Positions 42,579 to 52,240 of a stretch of DNA of 64,000 nt are shown piece after piece. Location: the NCBI GenBank assembly GCA_947175205.1, contig CAMWLS010000004.1:1-64000 (forward strand). The letters are read 5' to 3'. Each line of letters opens with the position of its first letter. Position 1 is the first letter of the stretch. Origin of the DNA: an uncultured Porphyromonadaceae bacterium. GTDB taxonomy: Bacteria; Bacteroidota; Bacteroidia; Bacteroidales; Muribaculaceae. The translations under genes were made by a program, and so were the position numbers. The notes under the pieces are model-generated. The model did not search any database and had not been told where the DNA came from. It was given only the letters and a program-made list of their open reading frames with translations.

Positions 42579-43356
42579 TATTAAGAAAAGCTTTTACAGT
42601 TTTAATATTATCAGTACGTCCGCGCAGGTCAGCTCCTGCGGTATCATGAATATCTATGGTACCGCTGCCGTATGCAGAGGCCTTTAATGTCTTGTTGCGC
42701 AGTGCTGAAGCATTTATTTTACCGCTGCCTCTGAGTGCCAGCATGGTACGCCCGGTACAGTTACCGCCCACTGTGACATTTCCGCTTCCGCTTAATGTGG
42801 CGCTTACATTTTTTGCAGCCACTGACGGAACTTTAATAGTCCCTGAACCGGTGTTTTCAAGGCTTATGGTTTCAGCGTCAGTATTCCCTTCCAGTTTAAT
42901 ATTTCCTGATCCGGTGAGGAAAACCCTGAGTGTGCGTGCAACTCCGTTAAAAAGCTCTATATTCCCTGACCCCGTGAGCATTACGTTGAGGTTTTGCGCC
43001 TCGTGCAGTCCGCTTACTGAAAGAGTGGCGCTTCCTGTCTGGCTGATTACGCGCATTACTGCCGGGGCGTAGACAGTCAGAGAAGTGCCGGGTGCGGGAG
43101 CCTGTCTGCTTTCATAACGTATGTTCAGCGCTGTTCCAGTATGTGAGAGTTTGAAATTGGAATAGTCAGCTTTAGGGCATGTGATAACAACCACCCCAAC
43201 GGAGTCAGGATGATATACCATTTTAGTATTTACAGCACCCGTAAGATAAAACTCATCATAATCCTTAACCTTCAGCGTGGTACGCTCCATTACTGATGCT
43301 CCGTGGGACACACAGAAGCCAAGCAGCATAAAAATAATCAGGAATGGTTTACGCAT
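42571..43356 (-). CDS. DUF2807 (GIN domain) protein
   Basis: Start taken at MRKPFLIIF; repeated LTGSGNI/LSGSGNV motifs. Confidence 0.8.
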   Translation of the reverse strand: MRKPFLIIFMLLGFCVSHGASVMERTTLKVKDYDEFYLTGAVNTKMVYHPDSVGVVVITCPKADYSNFKLSHTGTALNIRYESRQAPAPGTSLTVYAPAVMRVISQTGSATLSVSGLHEAQNLNVMLTGSGNIELFNGVARTLRVFLTGSGNIKLEGNTDAETISLENTGSGTIKVPSVAAKNVSATLSGSGNVTVGGNCTGRTMLALRGSGKINASALRNKTLKASAYGSGTIDIHDTAGADLRGRTDNIKTVKAFLNNE

Positions 43357-44335
43357 GTTTAGGTAAAATTTCATATTCTATCTTGTCAAGTATTTGCGTT
43401 AATGAGGCCAGGTCAGAGGCTCGGAGCATCTCAATTCTTGTGGGCCTGAAATCCGGAATACCCTTGAAAAGCGGTGAGGCTGCCAGATGACGTCTTATGT
43501 GAAGAATACCACGGTACTCATCTATCCTGTCAACGCTCTCTGAAATCTGACGTCTGAGCATTGCAAATTTCCGGGCTGTAGTGAGCTCCGGTTCACTATG
43601 CTGTCCCAGAGCGCGTTTGATATCGTGGAAAACCCAGGGAGCACCTATGCTGGCTCGTCCCACCATTATTCCGTCCACGCCGGTCTCAAACGCTTTTAAA
43701 GCGCTCTCCCCGTCAGTGATGTCACCATTTCCTATAACGGGAATCTTAAGTCTGGGATTAGCCTTCACGCGAGCTATCATTTCCCAGTCAGCTGAACCGG
43801 TGTACATCTGTGAGCGGGTGCGTCCGTGGACAGTCAGAGCCTGTATGCCGCAGTCCTGAAGCTGCTCTGCAAGGTTCACTATTATCTTGCTGTTATGGTC
43901 CCAGCCAAGACGGGTCTTCACCGTTACCGGCACTTTTACTGCTTTTACAATGGCACGTGTTATTTCCAACATCAGAGGAATGTTCCTTAACATTCCTGAT
44001 CCGGCGCCCTTCCCGGCAACTTTCTTTACGGGACAACCAAAGTTTATGTCAATCAGGTCAGGCCCCGCAGTTTCTACTATACGGGCGGCTTCTACCATTG
44101 ACTCCACGTCACGTCCGTAAATCTGTATGGCGGTGGGGCGTTCAGCGGGATTGATTTCCAGCTTTCTTGTAGTGGCGGCAATATTGCGGATAAGCGCATC
44201 AGCTGAAACAAACTCAGTATATGTCATGTCAGCACCGGCTTCCTTACAGATAAGCCTGAATGAAGCATCAGTGACATCCTCCATGGGTGCCAGCATCACA
44301 GGTCTCTCACCTAAATCAATATTACCTATGACCAT
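43349..44335 (-). CDS. dusB: tRNA-dihydrouridine synthase
   Basis: 328 aa; LAPMEDVTDASFRLICKEAGAD, DINFGCPVKKVAGKGAGSGML, VHGRTRSQMY. Confidence 0.93.
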   Translation of the reverse strand: MVIGNIDLGERPVMLAPMEDVTDASFRLICKEAGADMTYTEFVSADALIRNIAATTRKLEINPAERPTAIQIYGRDVESMVEAARIVETAGPDLIDINFGCPVKKVAGKGAGSGMLRNIPLMLEITRAIVKAVKVPVTVKTRLGWDHNSKIIVNLAEQLQDCGIQALTVHGRTRSQMYTGSADWEMIARVKANPRLKIPVIGNGDITDGESALKAFETGVDGIMVGRASIGAPWVFHDIKRALGQHSEPELTTARKFAMLRRQISESVDRIDEYRGILHIRRHLAASPLFKGIPDFRPTRIEMLRASDLASLTQILDKIEYEILPKHA

Positions 44336-44350
44336 ACCGTTGAAGCAGGA

Positions 44351-45127
44351 TTAGTTTTCCTCTGCTATGCATATCCTGCCTATCAGGAAGTAGGCCGGAT
44401 TATTCATTCCCCACTCCCCACTGTCAGATGATTCCATGGTGAACACCACGCGTTTTATATTATAGTTTCCCGGAATCATATACCAGTATTTGCAGATGTT
44501 TGTACCCTCTGCAAGGAGCCATGAGACCTCAGATACAGAACCGTCTGCTAACTCAAAATGTATATTTAATTTGCAGAAGTCACCGGTACTGAACGGGCGG
44601 CTGAAGGCAGAACCGTTCTTCATGGCATCATATCCCCACGCTGAATTGCTCACGTATAATGAAGGCATGGAAAATGGCTTGCCGTCCTTTCTCTCCATGT
44701 AGAGCGTGGGTCTGTAATCCGGATCAGTTGAATAGCTTTCCATTGCATCTGCACAAGCCACAAGATATGGTTCGCCCTCGCCGGATGAGCCCAGTGGCGT
44801 GACGGGTGCCCACTGGGCATCTGTCCAGTTCCCCGGGGCCTGGCTTACAGGCGCGCAGTTAGCGGGGCAGAATCCTTTCCATGACTTATATTCTATACCG
44901 TCCCACACCGTTACGTCTGCGCTGTGACTGAACACAAAGTCATCGCACAAAACCTCTTTGGCACTCGTGTCATAACATTTATTCCAGTAACCTTCTGCGT
45001 TGAGGGTGTTACCGTCCAGAATGTCCACTTCTTCGTACTCCACTTCGGGTTCATCATTATCACTGCAGGCAGTGAAGGCCACCCCTGCAATAGTAATGGC
45101 AAAGGCATAAAGCAAATTCTTTTTCAT
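44351..45127 (-). CDS. DUF4465-like lipoprotein
   Basis: 258 aa; FTACSDNDEPEVEYEE; YWNKCYDTSAKEV...GFCPANCAPV. Confidence 0.7.
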   Translation of the reverse strand: MKKNLLYAFAITIAGVAFTACSDNDEPEVEYEEVDILDGNTLNAEGYWNKCYDTSAKEVLCDDFVFSHSADVTVWDGIEYKSWKGFCPANCAPVSQAPGNWTDAQWAPVTPLGSSGEGEPYLVACADAMESYSTDPDYRPTLYMERKDGKPFSMPSLYVSNSAWGYDAMKNGSAFSRPFSTGDFCKLNIHFELADGSVSEVSWLLAEGTNICKYWYMIPGNYNIKRVVFTMESSDSGEWGMNNPAYFLIGRICIAEEN

Positions 45128-45152
45128 CTGTTATTTCAGTTTGGGAAGGAAC

Positions 45153-45725
45153 TTATTTTTCGTAATATACTATATCCTGTAAGCGGATATTGAAACGGAG
45201 GTTGGAGTAGGGCGGTATGTTTGAACTTGACAGAGATGCACCATATGCTGACTCATAAGGTATAATTACTTCTGCAGTATCCAGCACGCGCATATCTGTG
45301 ACTGCCATGGTCCATCCGCTGATAACGTTAGCACCGGTGAGCTTGGTACGGAATATTCCGGGCCCGTAAGTGGTATTTGAAGTTGAAGAGTCAAAAAGTG
45401 TGCCGTCATAAAGATAACCTTCATAACGCACATCCACTGTACTGGTGCTCAGTGGTTTAAGATTGCCCTCTGTCTCAGCACGGTCATTGAAATAATGAAT
45501 CAGCACATACGCGCCGGGGTTCCAGCTGGGAACTATCATTTTATAATAAGGTGTACCGTCTGCATTTGTGCGTGTCTGGAGTCGTTCAAGCCATGCGTTA
45601 TTCAGTTCACGGTTAGTCTTATACTTGTCCCATGCATCCTGCTCATCGTCATCAGAGCAGCCTGACGCCAGGAGAATCAGCCCGGTGGCCAGAAGGAGCA
45701 GGGGTATTATCCTGATTTTTTTCAT
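45153..45725 (-). CDS. FKBP-type peptidyl-prolyl isomerase lipoprotein
   Basis: 190 aa; ASGCSDDDEQDAWDK; VDVRYEGYLYDGTLFDSS, VIIPYESAYG, IPPYSNLRFNIRLQDI. Confidence 0.88.
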   Translation of the reverse strand: MKKIRIIPLLLLATGLILLASGCSDDDEQDAWDKYKTNRELNNAWLERLQTRTNADGTPYYKMIVPSWNPGAYVLIHYFNDRAETEGNLKPLSTSTVDVRYEGYLYDGTLFDSSTSNTTYGPGIFRTKLTGANVISGWTMAVTDMRVLDTAEVIIPYESAYGASLSSSNIPPYSNLRFNIRLQDIVYYEK

Positions 45726-45774
45726 GTCTTTATAATTAAGAGCCTGTTCTTAAAAAATATCGGAAAGTAAGGCT

Positions 45775-47319
45775 TTAAGAGAGCTTGCGCAGGAGAGAAG
45801 TCAGACTTACGCGGTCATGGATGAGACGGTGGAGGTCAGCCACATTAACACGGGTCTGCTCCATGGAGTCGCGTTCACGCAGTGTGACTGTGTTATCTTC
45901 CAGAGTCTGATGGTCCACGGTGATACAGAAAGGTGTGCCAATGGCATCCTGGCGGCGGTAACGCTTGCCTATACTGTCCTTCTCGTCATAGTGAGTGGCA
46001 AAATCAAATTTAAGGTCATTCACAATCTCGCGAGCCTTGTCAGGCAGACCATCCTTCTTCACCAGAGGCATTACGGCGCACTTTACAGGTGCCAGGGCTG
46101 CCGGCAGATGAAGTACCACGCGGGTGTCGCCTCCTTCAAGTGCCTGCTCCTCATAGCTTGAACACAGGACGCTCAGGAACATGCGGTCCACACCTATGGA
46201 TGTCTCTATTACGTAAGGTACAAAATTCTCTTTCAGTTCCGGATCAAAGTATTTAATATTCTTGCCGGAGAACTTCTCATGCTGTGAGAGGTCAAAATTT
46301 GTACGTGAGTGAATACCTTCCACTTCCTTGAACCCGAAAGGCATCTTGAATTCAATGTCAGTGGCAGCGTTTGCGTAGTGCGCCAGTTTCTCGTGGTCAT
46401 GGTAACGGTACTTGTCGTCACCCAGTCCCAGAGCCTTGTGCCAGCGCAGACGCCACTCTTTCCAGTAACGGAACCATTCCATTTCCTGACCGGGACGAAC
46501 AAAGAACTGCATCTCCATCTGCTCAAATTCTCTCATACGGAAAATAAACTGACGGGCAACAATCTCGTTACGGAAAGCCTTGCCTATCTGAGCTATGCCG
46601 AAGGGCAGACGCATGCGTCCCGTCTTCTGAACATTGAGATAATTGACAAATATACCCTGAGCGGTTTCAGGACGCAGGTACACAGTCATTGCTCCGTCTG
46701 CGGTAGAACCCATCTCAGTCTTGAACATGAGGTTAAACTGCCGCACTTCTGTCCAGTTACGTGTACCTGACACGGGGCATACTATTTCTTCATCCAGGAT
46801 AATCTGGCGGAGTTCATCCAGATTATTTGCGTTCATGGCCTCTGAGAAACGGTTGTGCAAAGCCTCACGCTTGGCAACATTCTCAGCCACGCGCTGATTA
46901 GTCTGGCGGAACATGGCCTCATCAAAGGAGTCACCAAAACGCTTACGGGCCTTGACAACTTCTTTTTCTATCTTCTCATCGTACTTTGCTATCTGTTCTT
47001 CTATGAGCACATCGGCACGGTAACGCTTCTTGCTGTCACGGTTATCAATAAGGGGGTCATTAAAAGCGTCCACGTGACCGGAAGCTTTCCAGATGGTGGG
47101 GTGCATAAAAATGGCGGAGTCTATGCCCACTATATTCTCATGAAGAAGTGTCATGGCATCCCACCAGTAGCGTTTGATGTTATTTTTCAGCTCCACACCG
47201 TTCTGTCCGTAATCATATACGGCGGAAAGGCCGTCATAAATCTCACTTGAAGGGAATACAAAACCATATTCTTTTGCGTGAGATACTATTTTCTTGAATA
47301 CATCATCTTGTTGTGCCAT
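45775..47319 (-). CDS. glyS: Glycine-tRNA ligase
   Basis: 514 aa; GFVFPSSEIYDGLSAVYDYGQNGVELKNNIK, YLRPETAQGIFVNY, RNEIVARQFIFRMREFEQMEMQFF. Confidence 0.96.
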   Translation of the reverse strand: MAQQDDVFKKIVSHAKEYGFVFPSSEIYDGLSAVYDYGQNGVELKNNIKRYWWDAMTLLHENIVGIDSAIFMHPTIWKASGHVDAFNDPLIDNRDSKKRYRADVLIEEQIAKYDEKIEKEVVKARKRFGDSFDEAMFRQTNQRVAENVAKREALHNRFSEAMNANNLDELRQIILDEEIVCPVSGTRNWTEVRQFNLMFKTEMGSTADGAMTVYLRPETAQGIFVNYLNVQKTGRMRLPFGIAQIGKAFRNEIVARQFIFRMREFEQMEMQFFVRPGQEMEWFRYWKEWRLRWHKALGLGDDKYRYHDHEKLAHYANAATDIEFKMPFGFKEVEGIHSRTNFDLSQHEKFSGKNIKYFDPELKENFVPYVIETSIGVDRMFLSVLCSSYEEQALEGGDTRVVLHLPAALAPVKCAVMPLVKKDGLPDKAREIVNDLKFDFATHYDEKDSIGKRYRRQDAIGTPFCITVDHQTLEDNTVTLRERDSMEQTRVNVADLHRLIHDRVSLTSLLRKLS

Positions 47320-47520
47320 GACGTTGATTGGTATATTTTTAAAGAGTGATTAATGCGGTTTCTTGTAAATGGTATAATTTCTGCAAAGTTAAGCATAATT
47401 TTTCTATTATATCTTCTTTACTGACTTTATTTGCGAGTCAGGCAAACAGATGCGTAGATCATTACCAAACATTAGCTCCCGTCCGGTTGTTTCACTTATA
47501 TAGTCCTTATTAATATTTAA

Positions 47521-48024
47521 ATGAAAAAGATAGTATTATTTCTTGCTATAGCCGTTTCTTTGGCCTTTAACACATCGGCTATGAGTTTGAAAGACGCGTT
47601 TAATGCCCTTTCAAATGTCCCCAACATTTCTGTCAGGTCTGACTATAACTTCCCCATTCTTGGACTTACTGAAAATGGAGAGTGTGCCGCGGCATTGAAT
47701 TTGAATGAGGCACAAATCCGGGAATCAGGAAATGCGGTATATACCATACTTAATCAGGTTCCACTGGCATGGATGATAAATGGTGGAAATAACAATCTTG
47801 CAGCTGCATTTATTTACGCCTCACCTGAAAGCACCAATGGTATTTATGAAGTGCTTATGGTGGTGATGGGTGGCAAATTAGGCGAGATAGCTATTGTCTA
47901 CGGAGGAATAGATAAAATGGCAAAGGATGCACTTCAGAATGCACCGTTAAAAATGGAAGCGGATAAGATTAGCATCCACGCAAGTCTGCCTAATGGCGAC
48001 ACCTATGACATTCAGACAGATTAG
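47521..48024 (+). CDS. Hypothetical secreted protein
   Basis: 167 aa with signal peptide; family not certain. Confidence 0.7.
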   Translation: MKKIVLFLAIAVSLAFNTSAMSLKDAFNALSNVPNISVRSDYNFPILGLTENGECAAALNLNEAQIRESGNAVYTILNQVPLAWMINGGNNNLAAAFIYASPESTNGIYEVLMVVMGGKLGEIAIVYGGIDKMAKDALQNAPLKMEADKISIHASLPNGDTYDIQTD

Positions 48025-48092
48025 CGAAAATATATAGACATAGTGCAAAAAAGCGCGAGCCTAAATAGGCACACTTATCTAATTACATTTCT

Positions 48093-48126
48093 TATATCGC
48101 GGTATATTAATTTATACCGCGATATA
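48093..48126. terminator. AT-rich hairpin (14-bp perfect arms, 6-nt loop)
   Basis: tatatcgcggtata-ttaatt-tataccgcgatata. Confidence 0.55.
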
Positions 48127-48255
48127 TTATATGACCGCTTCCGGACTCTGATTCTTCATAGTTGAAACTTTCGGCCTGAAAATTTGGACTTGCGCTTTCT
48201 AATAATTAAATTTGCGCATACTAATCCTAATATCTCTTAAATCCAACATTGAGTT

Positions 48256-49326
48256 ATGAAGAAACATAATTTTTATGCCGGTCCTTCTATTCTTAGTGAA
48301 TATACCATCCGGAACACAGTAGACGGAATTCTTGACTTTGCCGGTACGGGTCTGTCAGTACTTGAAATCTCACATCGCAGCAAGGAGTTTCAAGCAGTTA
48401 TTGACGGCGCATCTGAGTTAGTGAAAGAACTCCTTGACGTGCCTGAAGGCTTCTCTGTTCTGTGGCTGGGTGGAGGTGCTTCCATGCAGTTCTGCATGCT
48501 TCCCTTTAACCTGCTGAAGACTAAGGCGTCATATATTGATACCGGTACATGGGCTCATAATGCAATAAAGGAAGCCCGCTTCTTTGGTGATGTTGATGTG
48601 GTGGCCTCTTCAGAGGATGCAAATTATACATATATTCCCAAGAACTTTGTTGTCCCCGCTGACAGTGATTATTTCCACTATACATCTAACAACACCATTT
48701 ACGGAACAGAAATTAGACGCGATCCTGACGTGCCCGTTAAGATGGTGGCTGACATGAGTTCTGATATTTTCTCACGCCATATAGATTTTTCAAAGTATGA
48801 TGCCGTTTATGCCGGCGCTCAGAAGAATCTGGCACCTGCAGGTGTCACCATAGTTATAGTTCGTGACAGCGCTTTGGGGAATGTGGACCGTCCCATCCCC
48901 ACTATGCTGGATTACCGCACTCATATCAAGAAAGGCTCAATGTTCAATACTCCTCCCGTGCTTCCCATTTTTGCCGCATATCAGACACTGAAGTATTACA
49001 AGGAACTGGGCGGTATTGACACTCTTGAACGCATGGACCTTGAAAAAGCGGCCCTCCTTTATGACGCCATTGACAGCAGCCGTATCTTCCGCGGCACAGT
49101 GACTGACCCTGAAGACCGCTCCATCATGAACGTATGCTTTGTGATGAAGGATGAATATAAGGAGCTTGAGAAAGAATTTGTTGACTTTGCAGCAGAACGC
49201 GGCATAGTAGGCATCAAGGGTCACCGTTCAGTGGGTGGTTTCCGTGCTTCACTTTACAATGCTCTTCCCATTGAGAGCGTGCGCGTACTGGTTGACGCCA
49301 TGGATGAGTTCCAGGCTAAACATTAA
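48256..49326 (+). CDS. serC: Phosphoserine aminotransferase
   Basis: 356 aa; [64 protein letters not shown]. Confidence 0.96.
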   Translation: MKKHNFYAGPSILSEYTIRNTVDGILDFAGTGLSVLEISHRSKEFQAVIDGASELVKELLDVPEGFSVLWLGGGASMQFCMLPFNLLKTKASYIDTGTWAHNAIKEARFFGDVDVVASSEDANYTYIPKNFVVPADSDYFHYTSNNTIYGTEIRRDPDVPVKMVADMSSDIFSRHIDFSKYDAVYAGAQKNLAPAGVTIVIVRDSALGNVDRPIPTMLDYRTHIKKGSMFNTPPVLPIFAAYQTLKYYKELGGIDTLERMDLEKAALLYDAIDSSRIFRGTVTDPEDRSIMNVCFVMKDEYKELEKEFVDFAAERGIVGIKGHRSVGGFRASLYNALPIESVRVLVDAMDEFQAKH

Positions 49327-49338
49327 TAGGGAACGGAT

Positions 49339-50256
49339 ATGAAAGTCTTAGTTGCCACAGAAAAGCCTTTTGCACCCGTGGCGGTGGAAGGCATACGCGC
49401 TGAAGTTGAAAAAGCAGGCGCTGAGCTGGTACTGCTGGAAAAATACACTGACCGCAGCCAGCTGCTGGAAGCTGTTGCTGACGCTGACGCTCTGATTGTC
49501 CGCAGTGACAAGGTTACTGCTGATGTTTTTGATGCAGCCCGGAATCTGAAAATAGTTGTCAGAGCCGGTGCAGGTTATGATAACATTGACCTTCAGGCTG
49601 CCACAGCTCACGGAGTCGTGGTGGAGAATACACCCGGTCAGAACTCAAATGCCGTTGCAGAACTGGCTTTGGGAATGATGGTGATGGCTGCAAGAAACAT
49701 GTATGATGGGACTTCCGGCACAGAGCTGAAAGGAAAGCGCCTGGGTATTCAGGCTTTCGGACAGGTGGGACGGAACGTGGCCCGTATAGCTTCCGGTTTT
49801 GGCATGGAAGTCAGTGCCGTGGACCCCTTCTGCCCGGCAGATGTAATGGTAGCTGCAGGCGTCCGTCCCGTAAAGGATGTGCCTGAACTCTATATAAATT
49901 CAGAGGTTGTTTCCATCAATATCCCGGCCACCCCTGAGACTGTACGCAGCATTGGTTATGACCTGATAACCTCCATGCCCAAAAAGGCTATTCTGGTTAA
50001 CACAGCGAGAAAAGAGGTGATAGATGAAGAAGGCCTGATGCGTGCCCTCGCTGACCGCTCGGACATCAAATATATGTCAGACATCCGCCCTGACTGTGCT
50101 GAAGAACTGCTGGAAAAATTCCCCGGCCGTGTGTTCTTTACCCCCAAAAAGATGGGGGCACAGACTGCAGAGGCTAATATCAACGCCGGTATTGCCGCTG
50201 CACGTCAGTGCATAGCCTTCCTCCGTGACGGCATTGACCGCTTCCGTGTGAACTGA
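49339..50256 (+). CDS. serA: D-3-phosphoglycerate dehydrogenase
   Basis: 305 aa; VVRAGAGYDNIDLQAATAHGVVVENTPGQNSNAVAEL; follows serC. Confidence 0.93.
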   Translation: MKVLVATEKPFAPVAVEGIRAEVEKAGAELVLLEKYTDRSQLLEAVADADALIVRSDKVTADVFDAARNLKIVVRAGAGYDNIDLQAATAHGVVVENTPGQNSNAVAELALGMMVMAARNMYDGTSGTELKGKRLGIQAFGQVGRNVARIASGFGMEVSAVDPFCPADVMVAAGVRPVKDVPELYINSEVVSINIPATPETVRSIGYDLITSMPKKAILVNTARKEVIDEEGLMRALADRSDIKYMSDIRPDCAEELLEKFPGRVFFTPKKMGAQTAEANINAGIAAARQCIAFLRDGIDRFRVN

Positions 50257-50332
50257 AATTAAGAGCCTTTTCTCTCATCTTTATGAATCTGCCTTTTTAA
50301 TGGCAGGTCCTAAGAGGATAGAGGCGTAAACC

Positions 50333-50383
50333 CTATAAAAGAGGGGAGCCCGATGAACTGCAACGGGCTCCCCTCTTTTATAG
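50333..50383. terminator. Bidirectional terminator, about 20-bp perfect stem
   Basis: ctataaaagaggggagcccg ... cgggctcccctcttttatag, between convergent serA and kinase genes. Confidence 0.85.
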
Positions 50384-50420
50384 TCTTTTCTCACAAATGA
50401 TTATTCACGGCGCCGTGTTT

Positions 50421-51602
50421 TTATTTGGAAGTCAGGGAGGTAAATTCTTCCGCGTAGTAGTTGCGGTCAGCTCTTGAACCGTCCGGAATCAGCCATATAC
50501 ATGCCGCAACGGCGGCTGCAATCAAAATTACAGCAGCTGAGATGGCTATGCGCCATTTGGTTTGCAGTCCGTCCGTTTCTTTTTCTTCCCGTACTTTCAG
50601 CTTTTCTACCACCGGAGGTGCGGGCTTGACTGAAGTTGTATCTTTAATATGAGACAGCCCCTTCTTGAAAGCCGCCATATCCTTGGTACGGTCCTTGGGG
50701 TGGGGAGCCAGGGCTGCCGTCAGGGTACTGATGGTTTTACGAGAAACCTTATACGCCTTTAATTCGTAGGCTATTTTATCCACATTAAGTTCACTGGCTT
50801 TGGGCGGTTTGCGGGTTGTGAGAAGGTAATAGGCCGTGGCGGCTGTAGCATAGACATCAGTCTGCGGAGAGAATTCTGTCAGTCCCAGATATTGCTCCAT
50901 GGGTGAGAACCCTTCAGATACGCCCTGCATATTAAATGTACTTGTCTGCTGGCCTTGTTCATTATAATGCTTGGAAAGCCCGAAGTCTATTAAGACAGGC
51001 CGTTCAGTACCGTCCACATTCTGCTGCAGCATTATATTTTCCGGTTTGACATCAAGGTGAGTAACATGATTGGCGTGAAGAAACTCCAGCGCATCAGCCA
51101 CAGGGATGAGTGACTGTGCCATTTCAGCTTCAGTCATGGGGCGTCCCAGCTCTTTGAGCTTTGTTGCCAGAGAGCCACCGGAAAGGAAATCCATAGAGTA
51201 ATAGGCCGTTCCGTTGGCCTCAAACACCTCATTCACCTTTATCACATTCTTGGGCTGTAGCCCCAGCCGTTTAAGCCTGTTTGCTTCTGTGATGAAATCT
51301 TTAAGTGATGCCTTATACCGCTGTGAGGCAGGCCCGGAATACTGCACCATAAAGGTAGTTACATCACGGATACAGTCGCTCTTGAGAAAATGCTCCTTAA
51401 GGGCCATGACAGTTGTGGGTCCACCGCTGTCAGGAACAAATGAAACTTTATATGTGATACCGAAACCTCCGGCACCTAACTTGGATATTACCGTATATGT
51501 ACCGGTGGCGGATTTAAGCTGTGTCCCGCTTTCAAGTGCGTAGTCTGACACCATCTGGGTTTCAGTGCCGCGAGGGTCTGTTATGTTTATTTCGGTCTCC
51601 AT
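50421..51602 (-). CDS. Ser/Thr protein kinase with C-terminal TM
   Basis: 393 aa; LGAGGFGITYKVSF, HVTHLDVKPENIMLQ, VLIDFGLSKHY, TQTDVYATAATAYYLLT; TM near C-term. Confidence 0.92.
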   Translation of the reverse strand: METEINITDPRGTETQMVSDYALESGTQLKSATGTYTVISKLGAGGFGITYKVSFVPDSGGPTTVMALKEHFLKSDCIRDVTTFMVQYSGPASQRYKASLKDFITEANRLKRLGLQPKNVIKVNEVFEANGTAYYSMDFLSGGSLATKLKELGRPMTEAEMAQSLIPVADALEFLHANHVTHLDVKPENIMLQQNVDGTERPVLIDFGLSKHYNEQGQQTSTFNMQGVSEGFSPMEQYLGLTEFSPQTDVYATAATAYYLLTTRKPPKASELNVDKIAYELKAYKVSRKTISTLTAALAPHPKDRTKDMAAFKKGLSHIKDTTSVKPAPPVVEKLKVREEKETDGLQTKWRIAISAAVILIAAAVAACIWLIPDGSRADRNYYAEEFTSLTSK

Positions 51603-51621
51603 TTCTCTGGTAAATTAGATA

Positions 51622-52137
51622 TCAACGTATACGCAGGGTCAGTCTAGTCTGTCCCAGATACAGGCTTTCTCCGTCACGTAATATTCCACAGGCTCCCGGG
51701 TCCTGAAAAATATCGTTACCTATTATTATGGGGTTCTTGGTCTTCAGTACCGTTATCTTCACATGCGGGTCTACATGGGGATGCCATTCCACCTGCGCAC
51801 ATCTTCTGCTGATGCGTGAATCACCTGTGATGTTGATATCGCTGGCCAGACGTGCGTCACATCTTCCAATTACACTGACACCCTCAGGAATCTCATACTC
51901 TGACCCGTCAGAAGCGCTGAACCAGGCTGACTGGGTTATTACCGGCTCAGCCGGCAAGTCCGGCTCTTGGCCCTCCACAAAAGCAGTCTGTGGCGTGGAG
52001 TTTATGTCAAAGACCACTGACATCTCATGACCGCAGCGCAGACACGTAACTACACCTGACTCTGTTGCCTCAGGCTTAACCAGAGTCAGTTTTTCATTAC
52101 ATGAAGGGCATACTATATTTACGGTAACCGTTTCCAT
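51622..52137 (-). CDS. Zinc-ribbon + FHA domain protein
   Basis: Start taken at METVTVNIVCPSCNEKL (cat 52135-52137). CPSC...CLRC ribbon; FHA-like VIGRCDARLASDINITGDSRISRRCAQVEWHP. Confidence 0.8.
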   Translation of the reverse strand: METVTVNIVCPSCNEKLTLVKPEATESGVVTCLRCGHEMSVVFDINSTPQTAFVEGQEPDLPAEPVITQSAWFSASDGSEYEIPEGVSVIGRCDARLASDINITGDSRISRRCAQVEWHPHVDPHVKITVLKTKNPIIIGNDIFQDPGACGILRDGESLYLGQTRLTLRIR

Positions 52138-52240
52138 TTCTTTGCAAATATAATAAAATTTAAAATATGCTACTTTATTTTTTGGTGGCAGAATAAATAA
52201 AATGTACTTTTGTGATAAAAACTTTCCCAACAGCAGCGCT

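Noticed and set aside
42571-43072. Plus-strand ORF 42656..43072
   Set aside because: Antisense to the GSGNI-repeat DUF2807 gene; its repetitive pattern mirrors that gene.
48256-50256. serC-serA without a third gene, as an unusual operon
   Set aside because: A strong bidirectional terminator follows serA; absence of a third gene alone is not informative.
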